Assembly: GCA_020061995.1 (NCBI GenBank)
Contig: JAGUXE010000253.1
Span: forward strand, 1-19,566
Length of the DNA: 19,566 nt
Reading direction: 5' to 3'
Source: Ignavibacteriales bacterium
GTDB taxonomy: Bacteria; Bacteroidota; Ignavibacteria; Ignavibacteriales; Ignavibacteriaceae
This document shows, in pieces, positions 8,467-17,091 of this stretch; the stretch's first letter is position 1, and every line of letters starts with the position of its first letter. A program made the translations under genes and the position numbers. A model generated the notes under the pieces. It ran no database searches, was not told the DNA's origin, and worked only from the letters and a program-made list of their open reading frames with translations.

Positions 8467-9573
8467 TTAATTGTTTTCTCCTAATACTATTTCAATAGTC
8501 TGAGCATCTGAACTAAGATTTCTAATACTTATTTGCTGTGCTAAATTTTTTGCAATATTTGTGATTGTTACCGCATGCACCGAATCAGGTAGATCGTACA
8601 CTATAGGAATACCTTTATCTCCGCCGACTCTTATATTTTGATGCAAAGGAATACCTCCAAGAAAAGGTACATTTTCTTCGGTAGCAAGTTTTTCACCTCC
8701 ACCTGTCCCAAAAATATCATATTTCATACCTGTATCAGGAGCTATGAAATAACTCATATTTTCAACAACCCCAAGGACGGGAACGTTAACTCTTTCAAAC
8801 ATTTTTAATGCTTTTCGGGCATCGGCTAAAGATACATCTTGAGGTGTTGTAACTATTAATGCTCCCGTAAGTGGAATAGTCTGACATAAAGTTAACTGAA
8901 TGTCACCGGTTCCCGGAGGCATATCAAAAATTAGATAATCAAGTTCTTCCCAATCTACATCCGATAGGAATTGTTTGACTGCTCCGCTTGCCATTGGACC
9001 CCGCCATATTATGGGTGCATTATCCTCAATAAGAAATCCTATGGACATTAATTTGATTCCATAGTTTGTGAGAGGAATCATTTTCATTGTTTCTTTATCT
9101 TGATAGACTTTCGGCTTTTCCTTAATTCCTAACATTAAAGGTATGCTTGGTCCGTAAATGTCTGCATCAATTAATCCTACAGAAGCTCCTTCTTTTGCCA
9201 GAGCAACTGCTAAATTTACGGCAACAGTACTTTTTCCCACTCCACCTTTTCCGCTTGCTATAGCAATTGTGTTTTTTACACCGGGAATTATTGCATTTTT
9301 TGGGGCGAAATTATTAGAAGCAACCTTTGAAGTCATATTAATCTTTAAATTCATGATTTCCGGGAAATCAGACTTTATTGCCTCTCGGCAATCACTTTCG
9401 ATTTTATCTTTCAAAGGACACGCTGGGGTTGTAAGAACTATATCGACTGAAACATTATTCCCATTTATTTGGATATTATCAACCATATTTAAGGTAACTA
9501 AATCTTTGTGCAAATCTGGATCATTAACTCGACTTAATGATTTGAGAATTCCATCTCTAGTAATTTGACTCAT
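8467..9573 (-). CDS. mrp: Mrp/ApbC-family P-loop Fe-S cluster carrier ATPase
   Basis: This 368-residue cytoplasmic ATPase carries Fe-S clusters to apo-proteins. Residues 1 to about 82 are a MIP18/DUF59 domain with the TTPACPLKD signature (Cys52). The ParA/MinD-like ATPase follows, with deviant Walker A GKGGVGKST (108-116), switch segment LIDADIYGPS (134-143) and FDMPPGTGD. The C-terminal region reads ENMSYFIAPDTG where ApbC has a CxxC (CPxC-type) motif needed for cluster binding, so both of those cysteines are missing. This variant is also known to me in other phyla, so the protein need not be defective. GGAG at 9581-9584, seven bases upstream, favours ATG 9573 over an out-of-frame ATG four bases before it. 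It lies 39 bases downstream of ppk1 and is followed by a small CxxC Fe-S scaffold gene. Confidence 0.94.
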   Translation of the reverse strand: MSQITRDGILKSLSRVNDPDLHKDLVTLNMVDNIQINGNNVSVDIVLTTPACPLKDKIESDCREAIKSDFPEIMNLKINMTSKVASNNFAPKNAIIPGVKNTIAIASGKGGVGKSTVAVNLAVALAKEGASVGLIDADIYGPSIPLMLGIKEKPKVYQDKETMKMIPLTNYGIKLMSIGFLIEDNAPIIWRGPMASGAVKQFLSDVDWEELDYLIFDMPPGTGDIQLTLCQTIPLTGALIVTTPQDVSLADARKALKMFERVNVPVLGVVENMSYFIAPDTGMKYDIFGTGGGEKLATEENVPFLGGIPLHQNIRVGGDKGIPIVYDLPDSVHAVTITNIAKNLAQQISIRNLSSDAQTIEIVLGENN

Positions 9574-9612
9574 TCATTTTCTCCGTATTCAACTTTTATT
9601 TTATTTATACAT

Positions 9613-11727
9613 TTATTTTTTTGTAAACTTAGGTGATTTTTTAACAGAATGCTTCATAAACCACTCTTGTGAATTAATACTTTTTTGATCGTTTTCAACC
9701 ATCCTATATTCCATTTCAGATGAGAGAATTCGTGCTTTAGAATTATCCTTTAAATAAACCCTCAGAATTGTATTGATAACATAATCTTTTATTCGTTTAT
9801 CTTCTATGGGAAAAGTTACCTCTACACGTCGGTCTAAATTTCTTTGCATTATGTCGGCACTACTGAAAAATACATCTTCATTCCCGTTATTATAGAAATA
9901 GAAAATTCTGCTGTGTTCGAGGAATCTTCCCACAATACTTATTACATTTATGTTTTCACTGAGCCCTTGCTTTTGAGGAACCAAACAACAAATCCCTCTT
10001 ACAATTAAATCAATTTTTACTCCTGCATTTGAAGCTTCATATAAAGCTGCAATTATTAATGGATCAACAAGAGAGTTTACTTTTACTATAATTTTTGTTT
10101 CAAGACCGTTTTTTGCATTCTCAATTTCTTGCAGAATATAATTTAAAAGTTTGGCGCGGAGAGTGATAGGAGCGACCCACAATTTTCTAAATTCAGATTG
10201 TTTTGAGTAACCTGTTAAATAATTGAAAATATCCGAAACATCAGAACAAATGTCTTCATTCGCTGTAAAATATCCTAAATCGGTATAAAGCTTTGCGGAT
10301 GTTGCATTATAATTACCGGTAGCAAGATGGACGTATCTTTTAACTCCATCATTTTCTCTTCGAACCACCAAAGTCATTTTTGAATGAGTTTTAAGACCAA
10401 CTAACCCATATACAACATGCGCTCCGGCTTTTTCAAGTTCACGAGCCCAATAGATATTGTTCTCTTCATCAAATCTTGCTTTTAATTCAACAAGAACTGC
10501 AACTTGTTTTCCTCTGTCCGCGGCTTCAATTAGATATTTAACAACGGGTGAATTTGCTCCAACACGATACAATGTCTGTTTTATTGCCAATACATCAGGA
10601 TCTTTAGATGCTTTTTTAATGAAGTCGATTACCGGGATGAATGAATCGAACGGATGGTGAAGTAAAATATTTTTCTTTTTGATAATAGAGAATATGTCTT
10701 CATCTTCTTCAAAAGCTTTTGGTATAACAGGATAAAATGGTTTCTCTTTGAGTTGATGAAGCGGCAAATTATATAATTGCATGATGTCGCTTAATGCTAA
10801 AGGTCCATCCAGAATATGTACGTCACTTGTTTTGATCTGCAGATTTTCGATTAAAGTTTCAAGCATAAAATCGGGCATATCTTTTTCAACTTCAAGCCGA
10901 ACAACGCTACCAAATCTTCTTTGACGAATATTCTCTTCGATAACTCGAAGCAAATCATCTGCTTCATCTTCTTGAAGTTCAATATCTGTATCTCTTGTTA
11001 TTCTGAATCGATGTGCTTCAACTACTTCCATTTTAGGAAACAGCGATGGTAAATTAGCTTTTATTAAATCACCCAGCCATATAAACTTTGCACAATAATT
11101 ACCGTTACCATTCGATTTTTTTGGATGTAAAATTGTATCTATTTGTAAAAGTCGAGGTAGAATACTTGGGACTTTTACTCTGGCAAAATGTTTTTCACCT
11201 TTTGGATTTAAGATGAGTACTGCAAGACTTAAGCTCAAATTTGAAATGTATGGAAAAGGTCTTCCGGGATCAAAAGCGAGGGGGGTTAATACGGGAAAAA
11301 TTTCTCGTTTAAAATAGTCTTGTAATGCAGAAAGTTCATGTTCAGTCAAATCTTCTAATGTACATATATGGATATTATTTTCTTTAAGATTCGGAACAAT
11401 TTCGTTTTTCCACAAATCAATAAGTTTGTTGAGCAAAGGTTTAATTGCAGCTTCAATTTTTAGTAATTGTTCGTGCGGAGTTAACCCATCAATAGTTGGC
11501 TCTAAAACATTTGCGGCTAATTGTTCTTTTAATCCGGAGACACGAATCATATAAAACTCATCAAGATTTGACGAGAATATAGAAACAAATTTCACTTTGT
11601 CGAGAATTGGCAAATCAGGATTAAGTGCTTCATCAAGGACTCTTTTGTTAAATTCAATCCAACTTAAATCCCTATTAAAAAAATTCTCTCTGTTTGAATA
11701 AGTTTTTAATAAATCTTTACCTAGCAT
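9613..11727 (-). CDS. ppk1: Polyphosphate kinase 1
   Basis: This 704-residue enzyme reversibly transfers the gamma-phosphate of ATP to a growing inorganic polyphosphate chain, storing phosphate and energy and supporting stress survival. The N domain starts FFNRDLSWIEFNKRVL (16-31) and contains FSSNLDEFYMIRVSGLKEQ, both PPK1 signatures. The head domain and two phospholipase-D-like catalytic domains follow. The phosphorylated histidine should be His448 in KTHSK (446-450), equivalent to E. coli His435. The second catalytic histidine is His605 in RFLEHSR (601-607), equivalent to His592. ATGNYN (469-474) and SSADIMQRNLDRR (622-634) are also conserved. Length is typical (E. coli 688), so the gene looks intact and active. 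It is the first gene of the minus-strand run; its start at ATG 11727 has no strong ribosome-binding site. Confidence 0.97.
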   Translation of the reverse strand: MLGKDLLKTYSNRENFFNRDLSWIEFNKRVLDEALNPDLPILDKVKFVSIFSSNLDEFYMIRVSGLKEQLAANVLEPTIDGLTPHEQLLKIEAAIKPLLNKLIDLWKNEIVPNLKENNIHICTLEDLTEHELSALQDYFKREIFPVLTPLAFDPGRPFPYISNLSLSLAVLILNPKGEKHFARVKVPSILPRLLQIDTILHPKKSNGNGNYCAKFIWLGDLIKANLPSLFPKMEVVEAHRFRITRDTDIELQEDEADDLLRVIEENIRQRRFGSVVRLEVEKDMPDFMLETLIENLQIKTSDVHILDGPLALSDIMQLYNLPLHQLKEKPFYPVIPKAFEEDEDIFSIIKKKNILLHHPFDSFIPVIDFIKKASKDPDVLAIKQTLYRVGANSPVVKYLIEAADRGKQVAVLVELKARFDEENNIYWARELEKAGAHVVYGLVGLKTHSKMTLVVRRENDGVKRYVHLATGNYNATSAKLYTDLGYFTANEDICSDVSDIFNYLTGYSKQSEFRKLWVAPITLRAKLLNYILQEIENAKNGLETKIIVKVNSLVDPLIIAALYEASNAGVKIDLIVRGICCLVPQKQGLSENINVISIVGRFLEHSRIFYFYNNGNEDVFFSSADIMQRNLDRRVEVTFPIEDKRIKDYVINTILRVYLKDNSKARILSSEMEYRMVENDQKSINSQEWFMKHSVKKSPKFTKK

Positions 11728-11930
11728 AAAATCTCATTTTTAAAGTCTGATAATATAAGACAAATTGCGAATTTTATCTCGGGAATTATTACGGATTTTA
11801 ATTATTAATAGAATTGAACTTCAAATTCATTTGCGATTACTCATAAATTGTGTCATTACCCCTTGAATCTGGACTAATAAAAGTAATTGGTTGATTTTTG
11901 AAAATATCTTGAATAAATCGTTCTTTTATT

Positions 11931-11959
11931 TTGCCGATAAACTTTGAAAATCGTATTTT
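11931..11959 (+). promoter_or_regulatory. Candidate sigma-70-like promoter for the transhydrogenase operon
   Basis: In the 277-bp region between the divergent ppk1 and pntAA genes (11728-12004), TTGCCG at 11931-11936 and TATTTT at 11954-11959 are separated by 17 bases, 45 bases upstream of the pntAA start. Both boxes are imperfect and the region is very AT-rich, so chance is a serious alternative. No operator-like palindrome or riboswitch was recognised in the rest of this region. Confidence 0.22.
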
Positions 11960-11990
11960 TTGCATAATAATTAGAATTAATCATACAGAA

Positions 11991-11997
11991 AAAGGAG
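11991..11997 (+). promoter_or_regulatory. Strong Shine-Dalgarno site for pntAA
   Basis: AAAGGAG lies 7 bases upstream of GTG 12005 and fixes that GTG as the start. It is the best ribosome-binding site in the window; most other genes here have weak ones. Confidence 0.75.
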
Positions 11998-12004
11998 ATC
12001 TATT

Positions 12005-13144
12005 GTGGTAATCGGAATTCCAAAGGAAATTCTTTCGGGGGAAAATAGAGTAGCTATTACACCCGATACCGCTTCGAAGCTTATTAAGTTAGGTTTCGAG
12101 ATTGTTATTGAGACTAATGCGGGTCTCAACGCTCATTTCTTAGATGAAAATTATATTAATGCGGGAGCGAAAATATTGTCTAATGCTAAAGAAGTATTTG
12201 AAGCTTCTGATGTAATATGTAAGGTGCAGCGTCCCGTTGTGGATTCGTCTATTAATGAACTGCAGTTAATGAAAAAGGGGACACTGTTAATCTCATTTTT
12301 CTTCCCATTAAACTACCCACAGTTAGCTAAAGAGAGCGCTACAGCAGGAGTTGATGTAATTGCGATGGACTTTATTCCTCGTATTACACGAGCTCAAAAG
12401 ATGGATGCTTTAAGTTCTCAAAGTAACCTTGCAGGTTATAAAAGTGTATTGCTTGCCGCAAATCACCTTGGCAAAATATTTCCTTTATTAATGACTGCTG
12501 CAGGGACAATTACACCAGCTAAAGTGGTTATTATGGGAGCCGGAGTAGCAGGATTACAAGCTTTGGGGACTGCTAAACGTCTCGGTGCAATTGTAGAGGT
12601 TTCTGATGTTAGAACCGCGGTTAAGGAGGAAGTGCTAAGTCTTGGTGGCAGGTTTATTGAAGTTGAACAAGATTCATCACTCCAAGATGAGCGCGGATAT
12701 GCTAAAGAACAAAGTGCTGAATTTTTACAAAAGCAAAAAGAAGTTTTATTTAAGCACATCACTCAAGCTGATATTGTAATAACTACAGCATTAATTCCAG
12801 GCAAAAAAGCCCCTGTACTAGTTACTGAAGAGATGGTTAAAAATATGCGACACGGTTCTGTGGTTTTGGATATGGCTGCAGAGTTTGGCGGTAACTGTGA
12901 ATTAAGCGAAGTTAATAAAACTGTTGTTAAACATGGTGTCACAATAATTGGTGAAGCAAACTTACCTTCACTTATTCCTACTCAAGCAAGTGAATTGTAT
13001 TCGAAAAATATACTCGCACTCCTTTCCGAAATTGGTAAAGGTGGAACAGTAACACTTGATTTAAATAATGATGTTGTAAAAGAATCATTAATCTCTTATC
13101 AAGGTGAAGTATTTAATCAACGAATAAAACCATTGATTCAATAA
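12005..13144 (+). CDS. pntAA: Proton-translocating NAD(P) transhydrogenase, alpha subunit part 1 (NAD-binding dI)
   Basis: This 379-residue peripheral subunit binds NAD(H) on the cytoplasmic face. It works with PntAB and PntB to reduce NADP+ with NADH, driven by proton entry. It starts VIGIPKEILSGENRVAITP, the AlaDH/PNT N-terminal signature. RITRAQKMDALSSQ (126-139) is the PntA signature. The Rossmann loop is GAGVAG (178-183), and the acidic residue Asp201 in SDVR accepts the adenine ribose. Length fits the separate dI subunit of three-gene enzymes such as that of Rhodospirillum rubrum, rather than the fused E. coli PntA. Alanine dehydrogenase is a relative but is excluded by the downstream pntAB and pntB genes. 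The GTG start has an excellent ribosome-binding site, and a 19-base gap leads to pntAB. Confidence 0.96.
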   Translation: MVIGIPKEILSGENRVAITPDTASKLIKLGFEIVIETNAGLNAHFLDENYINAGAKILSNAKEVFEASDVICKVQRPVVDSSINELQLMKKGTLLISFFFPLNYPQLAKESATAGVDVIAMDFIPRITRAQKMDALSSQSNLAGYKSVLLAANHLGKIFPLLMTAAGTITPAKVVIMGAGVAGLQALGTAKRLGAIVEVSDVRTAVKEEVLSLGGRFIEVEQDSSLQDERGYAKEQSAEFLQKQKEVLFKHITQADIVITTALIPGKKAPVLVTEEMVKNMRHGSVVLDMAAEFGGNCELSEVNKTVVKHGVTIIGEANLPSLIPTQASELYSKNILALLSEIGKGGTVTLDLNNDVVKESLISYQGEVFNQRIKPLIQ

Positions 13145-13163
13145 TCAAAAAAGGAATTTATAA

Positions 13164-13448
13164 ATGGAACATACAGATCTTTTCATGCTAATATACATAT
13201 TTGCATTGGCATGCTTTGTTGGATTTGAATTGATATCAAAAGTTCCACCAACATTGCATACGCCATTGATGTCAGGTTCAAATGCGATTTCGGGAATCAC
13301 AATTATTGGTGCAATTATAGCATCGGGGATACAGGATTTCAAAGTTGCTACAGTGTTAGGAATAATTGCAATCGTATTTGCAACGATAAATGTAGTCGGT
13401 GGTTACCTGGTAACTGACCGTATGTTAAAGATGTTCAAGAAGAAATGA
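13164..13448 (+). CDS. pntAB: NAD(P) transhydrogenase, alpha subunit part 2 (membrane dII segment)
   Basis: This 94-residue inner-membrane protein has three predicted membrane helices (about 8-25, 41-57 and 60-83). It is the small membrane piece that corresponds to the C terminus of fused PntA proteins. Between helices 1 and 2 it has VPPTLHTPLMSGSNAISG (27-44), the highly conserved PntAB signature. Together with the membrane half of PntB it forms the proton channel. AAGGAA about 8 bases upstream supports ATG 13164. The stop is 7 bases before pntB. It is complete and of normal length for the family. Confidence 0.95.
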   Translation: MEHTDLFMLIYIFALACFVGFELISKVPPTLHTPLMSGSNAISGITIIGAIIASGIQDFKVATVLGIIAIVFATINVVGGYLVTDRMLKMFKKK

Positions 13449-13455
13449 GAAAAAA

Positions 13456-14871
13456 ATGGAAGTATATAAAGATATTTTAATCAATTCGGTTTATTTGATT
13501 GCATCGTTTCTTTTCATTTTTGGAATTAAGATGCTGAGTTCTCCTACTAAGGCTAGAAAAGGGAACATGTATTCGGCTGTGGGTATGTTTATAGCCATAG
13601 TAGTTACGCTTCTGAATGAACATATAATCAGTTATCAATATATTATTATTGGTGTTCTTCTTGGATCAGCTATAGGAAGTTTTCTTGCAATTAAAGTTGA
13701 AATGACTGCAATGCCTCAAATGGTCGGACTGCTGAACGGATTTGGCGGAGGCGCTTCTGCATTGGTCGGACTTACCGAGTATATGCAAGCTCTTGATCCT
13801 GCTAATACAAGAATTGAAGATGTATCGGCAAAAATGGCTATAACTATTGCGCTCAGTCTTATTATTGGTGGAATAACATTCACAGGTTCTCTTGTTGCTT
13901 TTGGAAAATTACAAGGTATTGTTAGTGGGAACGTAATAAAGTTTCCAATGCAGCATCCTCTCAATCTACTTCTACTTATTGGCGTATTTGGTTTATTAGT
14001 TGTCGGAGTATTTTATCCGTCTGAACAAACACTATTTTTAGTAATTCTGGGAGTTTCTTTATTACTTGGTATTCTTTTAGTAATACCAATCGGTGGTGCA
14101 GATATGCCCGTTGCAATTTCTTTGCTAAACTCTTATTCGGGCATTGCAGCCTCAGCAACAGGATTTGTAATAGATAACAATATGTTAATTATTGCCGGTG
14201 CTTTGGTTGGAGCTTCTGGAATTATTCTTACAAATATAATGTGTAAGGCAATGAATCGTTCCCTACTAAATGTTGTTATGGGAGGATGGGGACAGAATGC
14301 TGCCGCAGAAGCCGCATCCGGTACAAAAAAAGAAGTGATCGTTAAATCGGTTGATTCAGAAGAAGCTGCGATGATTTTTGGAGCTGCGAGCAGTGTTATG
14401 ATCATTCCTGGTTATGGAATGGCTGTTGCACAAGCTCAGCATGCTGTTAAAGAATTAATGGACATCCTCAATAAAAAAGGATGTGATGTTAAATTTGCAA
14501 TTCATCCTGTTGCCGGAAGAATGCCCGGTCATATGAATATTCTTTTAGCGGAATCAAATGTCCCTTACGAAAAATTATATGCGCTAGAAGATATTAATGA
14601 AGAATTTGCAAATACTGATATTTCATTAATAATCGGAGCAAATGATGTTGTTAACCCGGCAGCGCGTAATAATCCTGCTTCCCCAATTTATGGAATGCCT
14701 ATCTTGAATGCAGATCATTCAAAGACAGTGATAATTATAAAGCGTTCTATGGCTGCAGGTTACGCAGGTATCGATAATGAATTATTCTATAATCAAAATA
14801 CACTTATGTATTTCGGTGATGCCAAAGAAGCAATCGGAAAATTGAATAATGAATTAAAGAATCTTTCTTAG
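13456..14871 (+). CDS. pntB: NAD(P) transhydrogenase, beta subunit
   Basis: This 471-residue subunit combines membrane domain dII (residues 1 to about 270, eight or nine helices) with the cytoplasmic NADP(H)-binding domain dIII (about 295-471). Conserved marks are MPQMVGLLNGFGGGASALVG (86-105), GGADMPVAISLLNSYSG (213-229, with the channel Asp216), GYGMAVAQAQH (319-329), HPVAGRMPGHMNILLAE (350-366), GANDVVNPAA (394-403) and GYAG (435-438). At the place of the E. coli PntB channel His91 there is Asn94; this is also my recollection for several three-subunit and mitochondrial enzymes, in which a histidine elsewhere may serve. The enzyme supplies NADPH for biosynthesis and redox defence. The gene ends 15 bases before an unknown exported-protein gene that may share its transcript. 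Confidence 0.97.
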   Translation: MEVYKDILINSVYLIASFLFIFGIKMLSSPTKARKGNMYSAVGMFIAIVVTLLNEHIISYQYIIIGVLLGSAIGSFLAIKVEMTAMPQMVGLLNGFGGGASALVGLTEYMQALDPANTRIEDVSAKMAITIALSLIIGGITFTGSLVAFGKLQGIVSGNVIKFPMQHPLNLLLLIGVFGLLVVGVFYPSEQTLFLVILGVSLLLGILLVIPIGGADMPVAISLLNSYSGIAASATGFVIDNNMLIIAGALVGASGIILTNIMCKAMNRSLLNVVMGGWGQNAAAEAASGTKKEVIVKSVDSEEAAMIFGAASSVMIIPGYGMAVAQAQHAVKELMDILNKKGCDVKFAIHPVAGRMPGHMNILLAESNVPYEKLYALEDINEEFANTDISLIIGANDVVNPAARNNPASPIYGMPILNADHSKTVIIIKRSMAAGYAGIDNELFYNQNTLMYFGDAKEAIGKLNNELKNLS

Positions 14872-14886
14872 GATTTTTGCTAAACT

Positions 14887-15612
14887 GTGAAGAAATTCAT
14901 TTTTCCGTTTTTTGTCCTTTTTTCCATACCGTGTCTCCTTTTTTCACAGGTAGATACGGTAGGAAATTTTTTAATTTCTAAGGAAAATGATCTCATTAAA
15001 ATAGTTTCTGTTGAAACAACAGAAACACATACTCTTAGCCATTCTAATCCAACAATTGATTATCATGACTTTGATGAAGATGGACTTTTTGAATTGTTAA
15101 TCATTTCTGAAGATTTGAGTGGCACAATTCCTAACTATAAGTTATATGTTTACAGATTAGGTAATATTATCGAGTTGATTGATTCAATCAAATCCGGAGT
15201 TAAAAAGCCTGAACTTATATTTTCTGAAGAATCAGGCCTTACGATTCTGGCTATCGGTTTCTCAAGTTTTGACTTATTTAATAGTCTACCAAATTTTGAT
15301 CTCTTTTTTTCACCGTTAAAAATCTTATTTTTTAATGGTGAAAATTTTGAGACTGACTTTGAAGATTGTTATGATATTCTTTTAAAAGAGAATGAAGAAA
15401 TATTTTCATTCATTACTGAAATTTTGCAAGATTTTGGAAAAAATTGTAAGACTTCGAAGTTGTTGCAGTCGGCATTTGCTGCGACTTATGTAAATTATTT
15501 TAATGCCGGTGAATTTGCCATGGCTGATCATTTAATTGACACATATTATTTTTGTGAAGATAAAAAAGAGTTTATTTTATTAATTAAAAACACATTATTG
15601 GAGAGACCATGA
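14887..15612 (+). CDS. Exported protein of unknown function with a DxDxDG-type loop
   Basis: This 241-residue protein is not recognised. It starts at GTG 14887 (Val read as Met, then KKF). A hydrophobic signal peptide covers residues 1 to about 20, probably cut after FSQ. There is no good lipobox, so it is likely periplasmic or secreted. Residues 61-66 read DFDEDG, followed by LFELLI. This resembles the calcium-binding loop of FG-GAP/VCBS or dockerin-like repeats, but only one copy is seen. The rest is beta-rich in the first half and helical at the C terminus, with Cys161, Cys187 and Cys223 available for disulfides. No strong ribosome-binding site precedes it. Its stop overlaps the next start by 4 bases (ATGA), so the two products are probably made together. 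It lies between the transhydrogenase genes and the T9SS plug gene. Confidence 0.75.
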   Translation: MKKFIFPFFVLFSIPCLLFSQVDTVGNFLISKENDLIKIVSVETTETHTLSHSNPTIDYHDFDEDGLFELLIISEDLSGTIPNYKLYVYRLGNIIELIDSIKSGVKKPELIFSEESGLTILAIGFSSFDLFNSLPNFDLFFSPLKILFFNGENFETDFEDCYDILLKENEEIFSFITEILQDFGKNCKTSKLLQSAFAATYVNYFNAGEFAMADHLIDTYYFCEDKKEFILLIKNTLLERP

Positions 15613-15842
15613 AAGTAAACTGGAACGATTTTATCGGGAAAACATTAAGTATTACAATGCACGAAAATTATGGAATTGTAATGGACCCGAATTCTAATTC
15701 ACCAATTTATGAAATCGTTTTTAAAAGTGGTACTCTCACACACGCTTTTGAGGATGGTTTAATGCTTGAAACTATGAGAGAAAATGAACAAGTTAAAATC
15801 TTTGTTCCGATGCAGTCTATTAAGTGTGTTGAAATATTTTAA
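15609..15842 (+). CDS. Small cytosolic protein of unknown function
   Basis: This 77-residue protein has no signal peptide or membrane segment. It starts WNDFIGKTLSITM and ends VKIFVPMQSIKCVEIF, and looks like a small beta-rich domain. I do not recognise a family. Evidence that it is real: its ATG overlaps the upstream stop as ATGA, GAGAG lies a few bases upstream of ATG 15609, and the sequence is not low-complexity. Its 3' end may overlap the start of the plug gene by up to 59 bases. An acidic, soluble partner of the neighbouring exported proteins is possible, but nothing in the sequence shows its role. Confidence 0.65.
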   Translation: MKVNWNDFIGKTLSITMHENYGIVMDPNSNSPIYEIVFKSGTLTHAFEDGLMLETMRENEQVKIFVPMQSIKCVEIF

Positions 15843-17091
15843 TTGGAAAAGAAATTTTGGTTTTTCTTTTAAGCTAATTTTTTTCTTGATGATTGTTGCT
15901 CAATTTACAGTCACTGCACAAATCAAAGTAAAAAGCCTTCAAATTTATTCCGGTGATGATGCTTCTTCATTTCCATTAATATTGAAGGGTGATGATCAAG
16001 AGGGGATAACAATTGAATTTGATGTCCAATCTAATTCTTATCCGGAATTAAGTATTTATTTCCGTTTTTGTGATCGGAATTGGAATCCTACTAATAATGT
16101 CTTTCTACATAATCGAGGAAATGAGATAGTTCATTTCCTTGATTTTGTCAAGCTTCCAATCACAGTAACCGGAGCACAGTATCATTATAAAGGTTTCTTC
16201 CCAAATCAAGATTTATTTATAACTTTCCCTTATTCCGGTAAGTGGATGTTTTTTGTTACATCAATAAATGATACTTCTAAAGTTTATGCTTCCGGTCGAT
16301 TTATAGTCGCAGAAAACCTAATTGATTTGAATATTAAAACTGATACAGAAATTAGATCCGATAAAAATTATTCTCCATCCGATCTCGCAAAAGCTTTTAT
16401 TTTTAATATCGGGTTAAACCTTCCATTTGATTTCTTCCCTCAAAATTTAGTTTCTGTAGAAGTGATGGAAAATCAAAAAATATTTTTCCCCTGGGTTATT
16501 GAGAAAAATTCCAGCAAAACAAATTCGGAATTTTATTGGGATGGGAATAGAAATTTCAACTTTATTGCAAAAGGAATAACACCGGGGAATGAGTATCGCC
16601 GAGCAAACTTAAAACAATATACAAATTTCAATTTAAAAGAAGTTTATGCGCAAAAGGATCGAATAGAAACTTCCCGTTTTTATAAACCGGGTGAAAAAGA
16701 TCTTAATGGCGGGTTTGTACTCTCTGATTATAAAGACCTCAATTCTGATTATCTGAATGTAAGGTTTACAATTCGTCCCCCGGATCCATTCTATTCAGAT
16801 ATTTATCTGAGTGGTGCATTTAATAACTGGGCAATCGATGATCAATATAAGATGTCAAAGTCAGATGGTTTGTTTACACTTACCATTCCATTGAAACGGG
16901 GTATTTATGATTATCTTTATGTAACCAAAAATGGTGATGTTATTGATTGGAATTTCCTAGAGGGAAATCTTTTCGAAACCTCTCACATCTACCGTGTATT
17001 TATTTTTTACAATGATCCTTCGTTTGGAGGATATGATCGAATAATCGGATATTCAACAATTAACATGAATAAGAAAAATGGAAAAAATTAA
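15784..17091 (+). CDS. Type IX secretion system plug protein (former DUF5103)
   Basis: The family includes the Flavobacterium johnsoniae Plug protein, which seals the SprA translocon of the type IX secretion system when no PorV-bound substrate is present. The translation is 435 residues. A hydrophobic signal stretch at about 30-44 ends VTAQ, with maturation near residue 46. The first plug domain spans about 47-178, with LQIYSGDDASSFPLI, the FCDRNW motif (95-100, HCDADW in relatives) and the YKGFFPNQDLFITFPYSG region. A C-terminal immunoglobulin-like/CBM48-like domain begins near IYLSGAFNNW (340-349). ATG 15784 gives an unusually long pre-signal region and a 59-base overlap with the upstream gene. 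GTG 15826 or TTG 15829 would give a more normal signal peptide, so the start is uncertain. Family assignment is by motif recall. Confidence 0.82.
   Translation: MNKLKSLFRCSLLSVLKYFNWKRNFGFSFKLIFFLMIVAQFTVTAQIKVKSLQIYSGDDASSFPLILKGDDQEGITIEFDVQSNSYPELSIYFRFCDRNWNPTNNVFLHNRGNEIVHFLDFVKLPITVTGAQYHYKGFFPNQDLFITFPYSGKWMFFVTSINDTSKVYASGRFIVAENLIDLNIKTDTEIRSDKNYSPSDLAKAFIFNIGLNLPFDFFPQNLVSVEVMENQKIFFPWVIEKNSSKTNSEFYWDGNRNFNFIAKGITPGNEYRRANLKQYTNFNLKEVYAQKDRIETSRFYKPGEKDLNGGFVLSDYKDLNSDYLNVRFTIRPPDPFYSDIYLSGAFNNWAIDDQYKMSKSDGLFTLTIPLKRGIYDYLYVTKNGDVIDWNFLEGNLFETSHIYRVFIFYNDPSFGGYDRIIGYSTINMNKKNGKN

Noticed and set aside
9158..9568. A 136-codon open frame on the plus strand across mrp
   Set aside because: It is antisense to the MIP18 and P-loop region of Mrp, which is certain from its motifs. 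It is a shadow frame.
12463..12762. A 99-codon minus-strand frame inside pntAA, and similar frames inside pntB (13716-13964 and 14133-14405)
   Set aside because: They lie opposite highly conserved transhydrogenase motifs and show no signal of their own.
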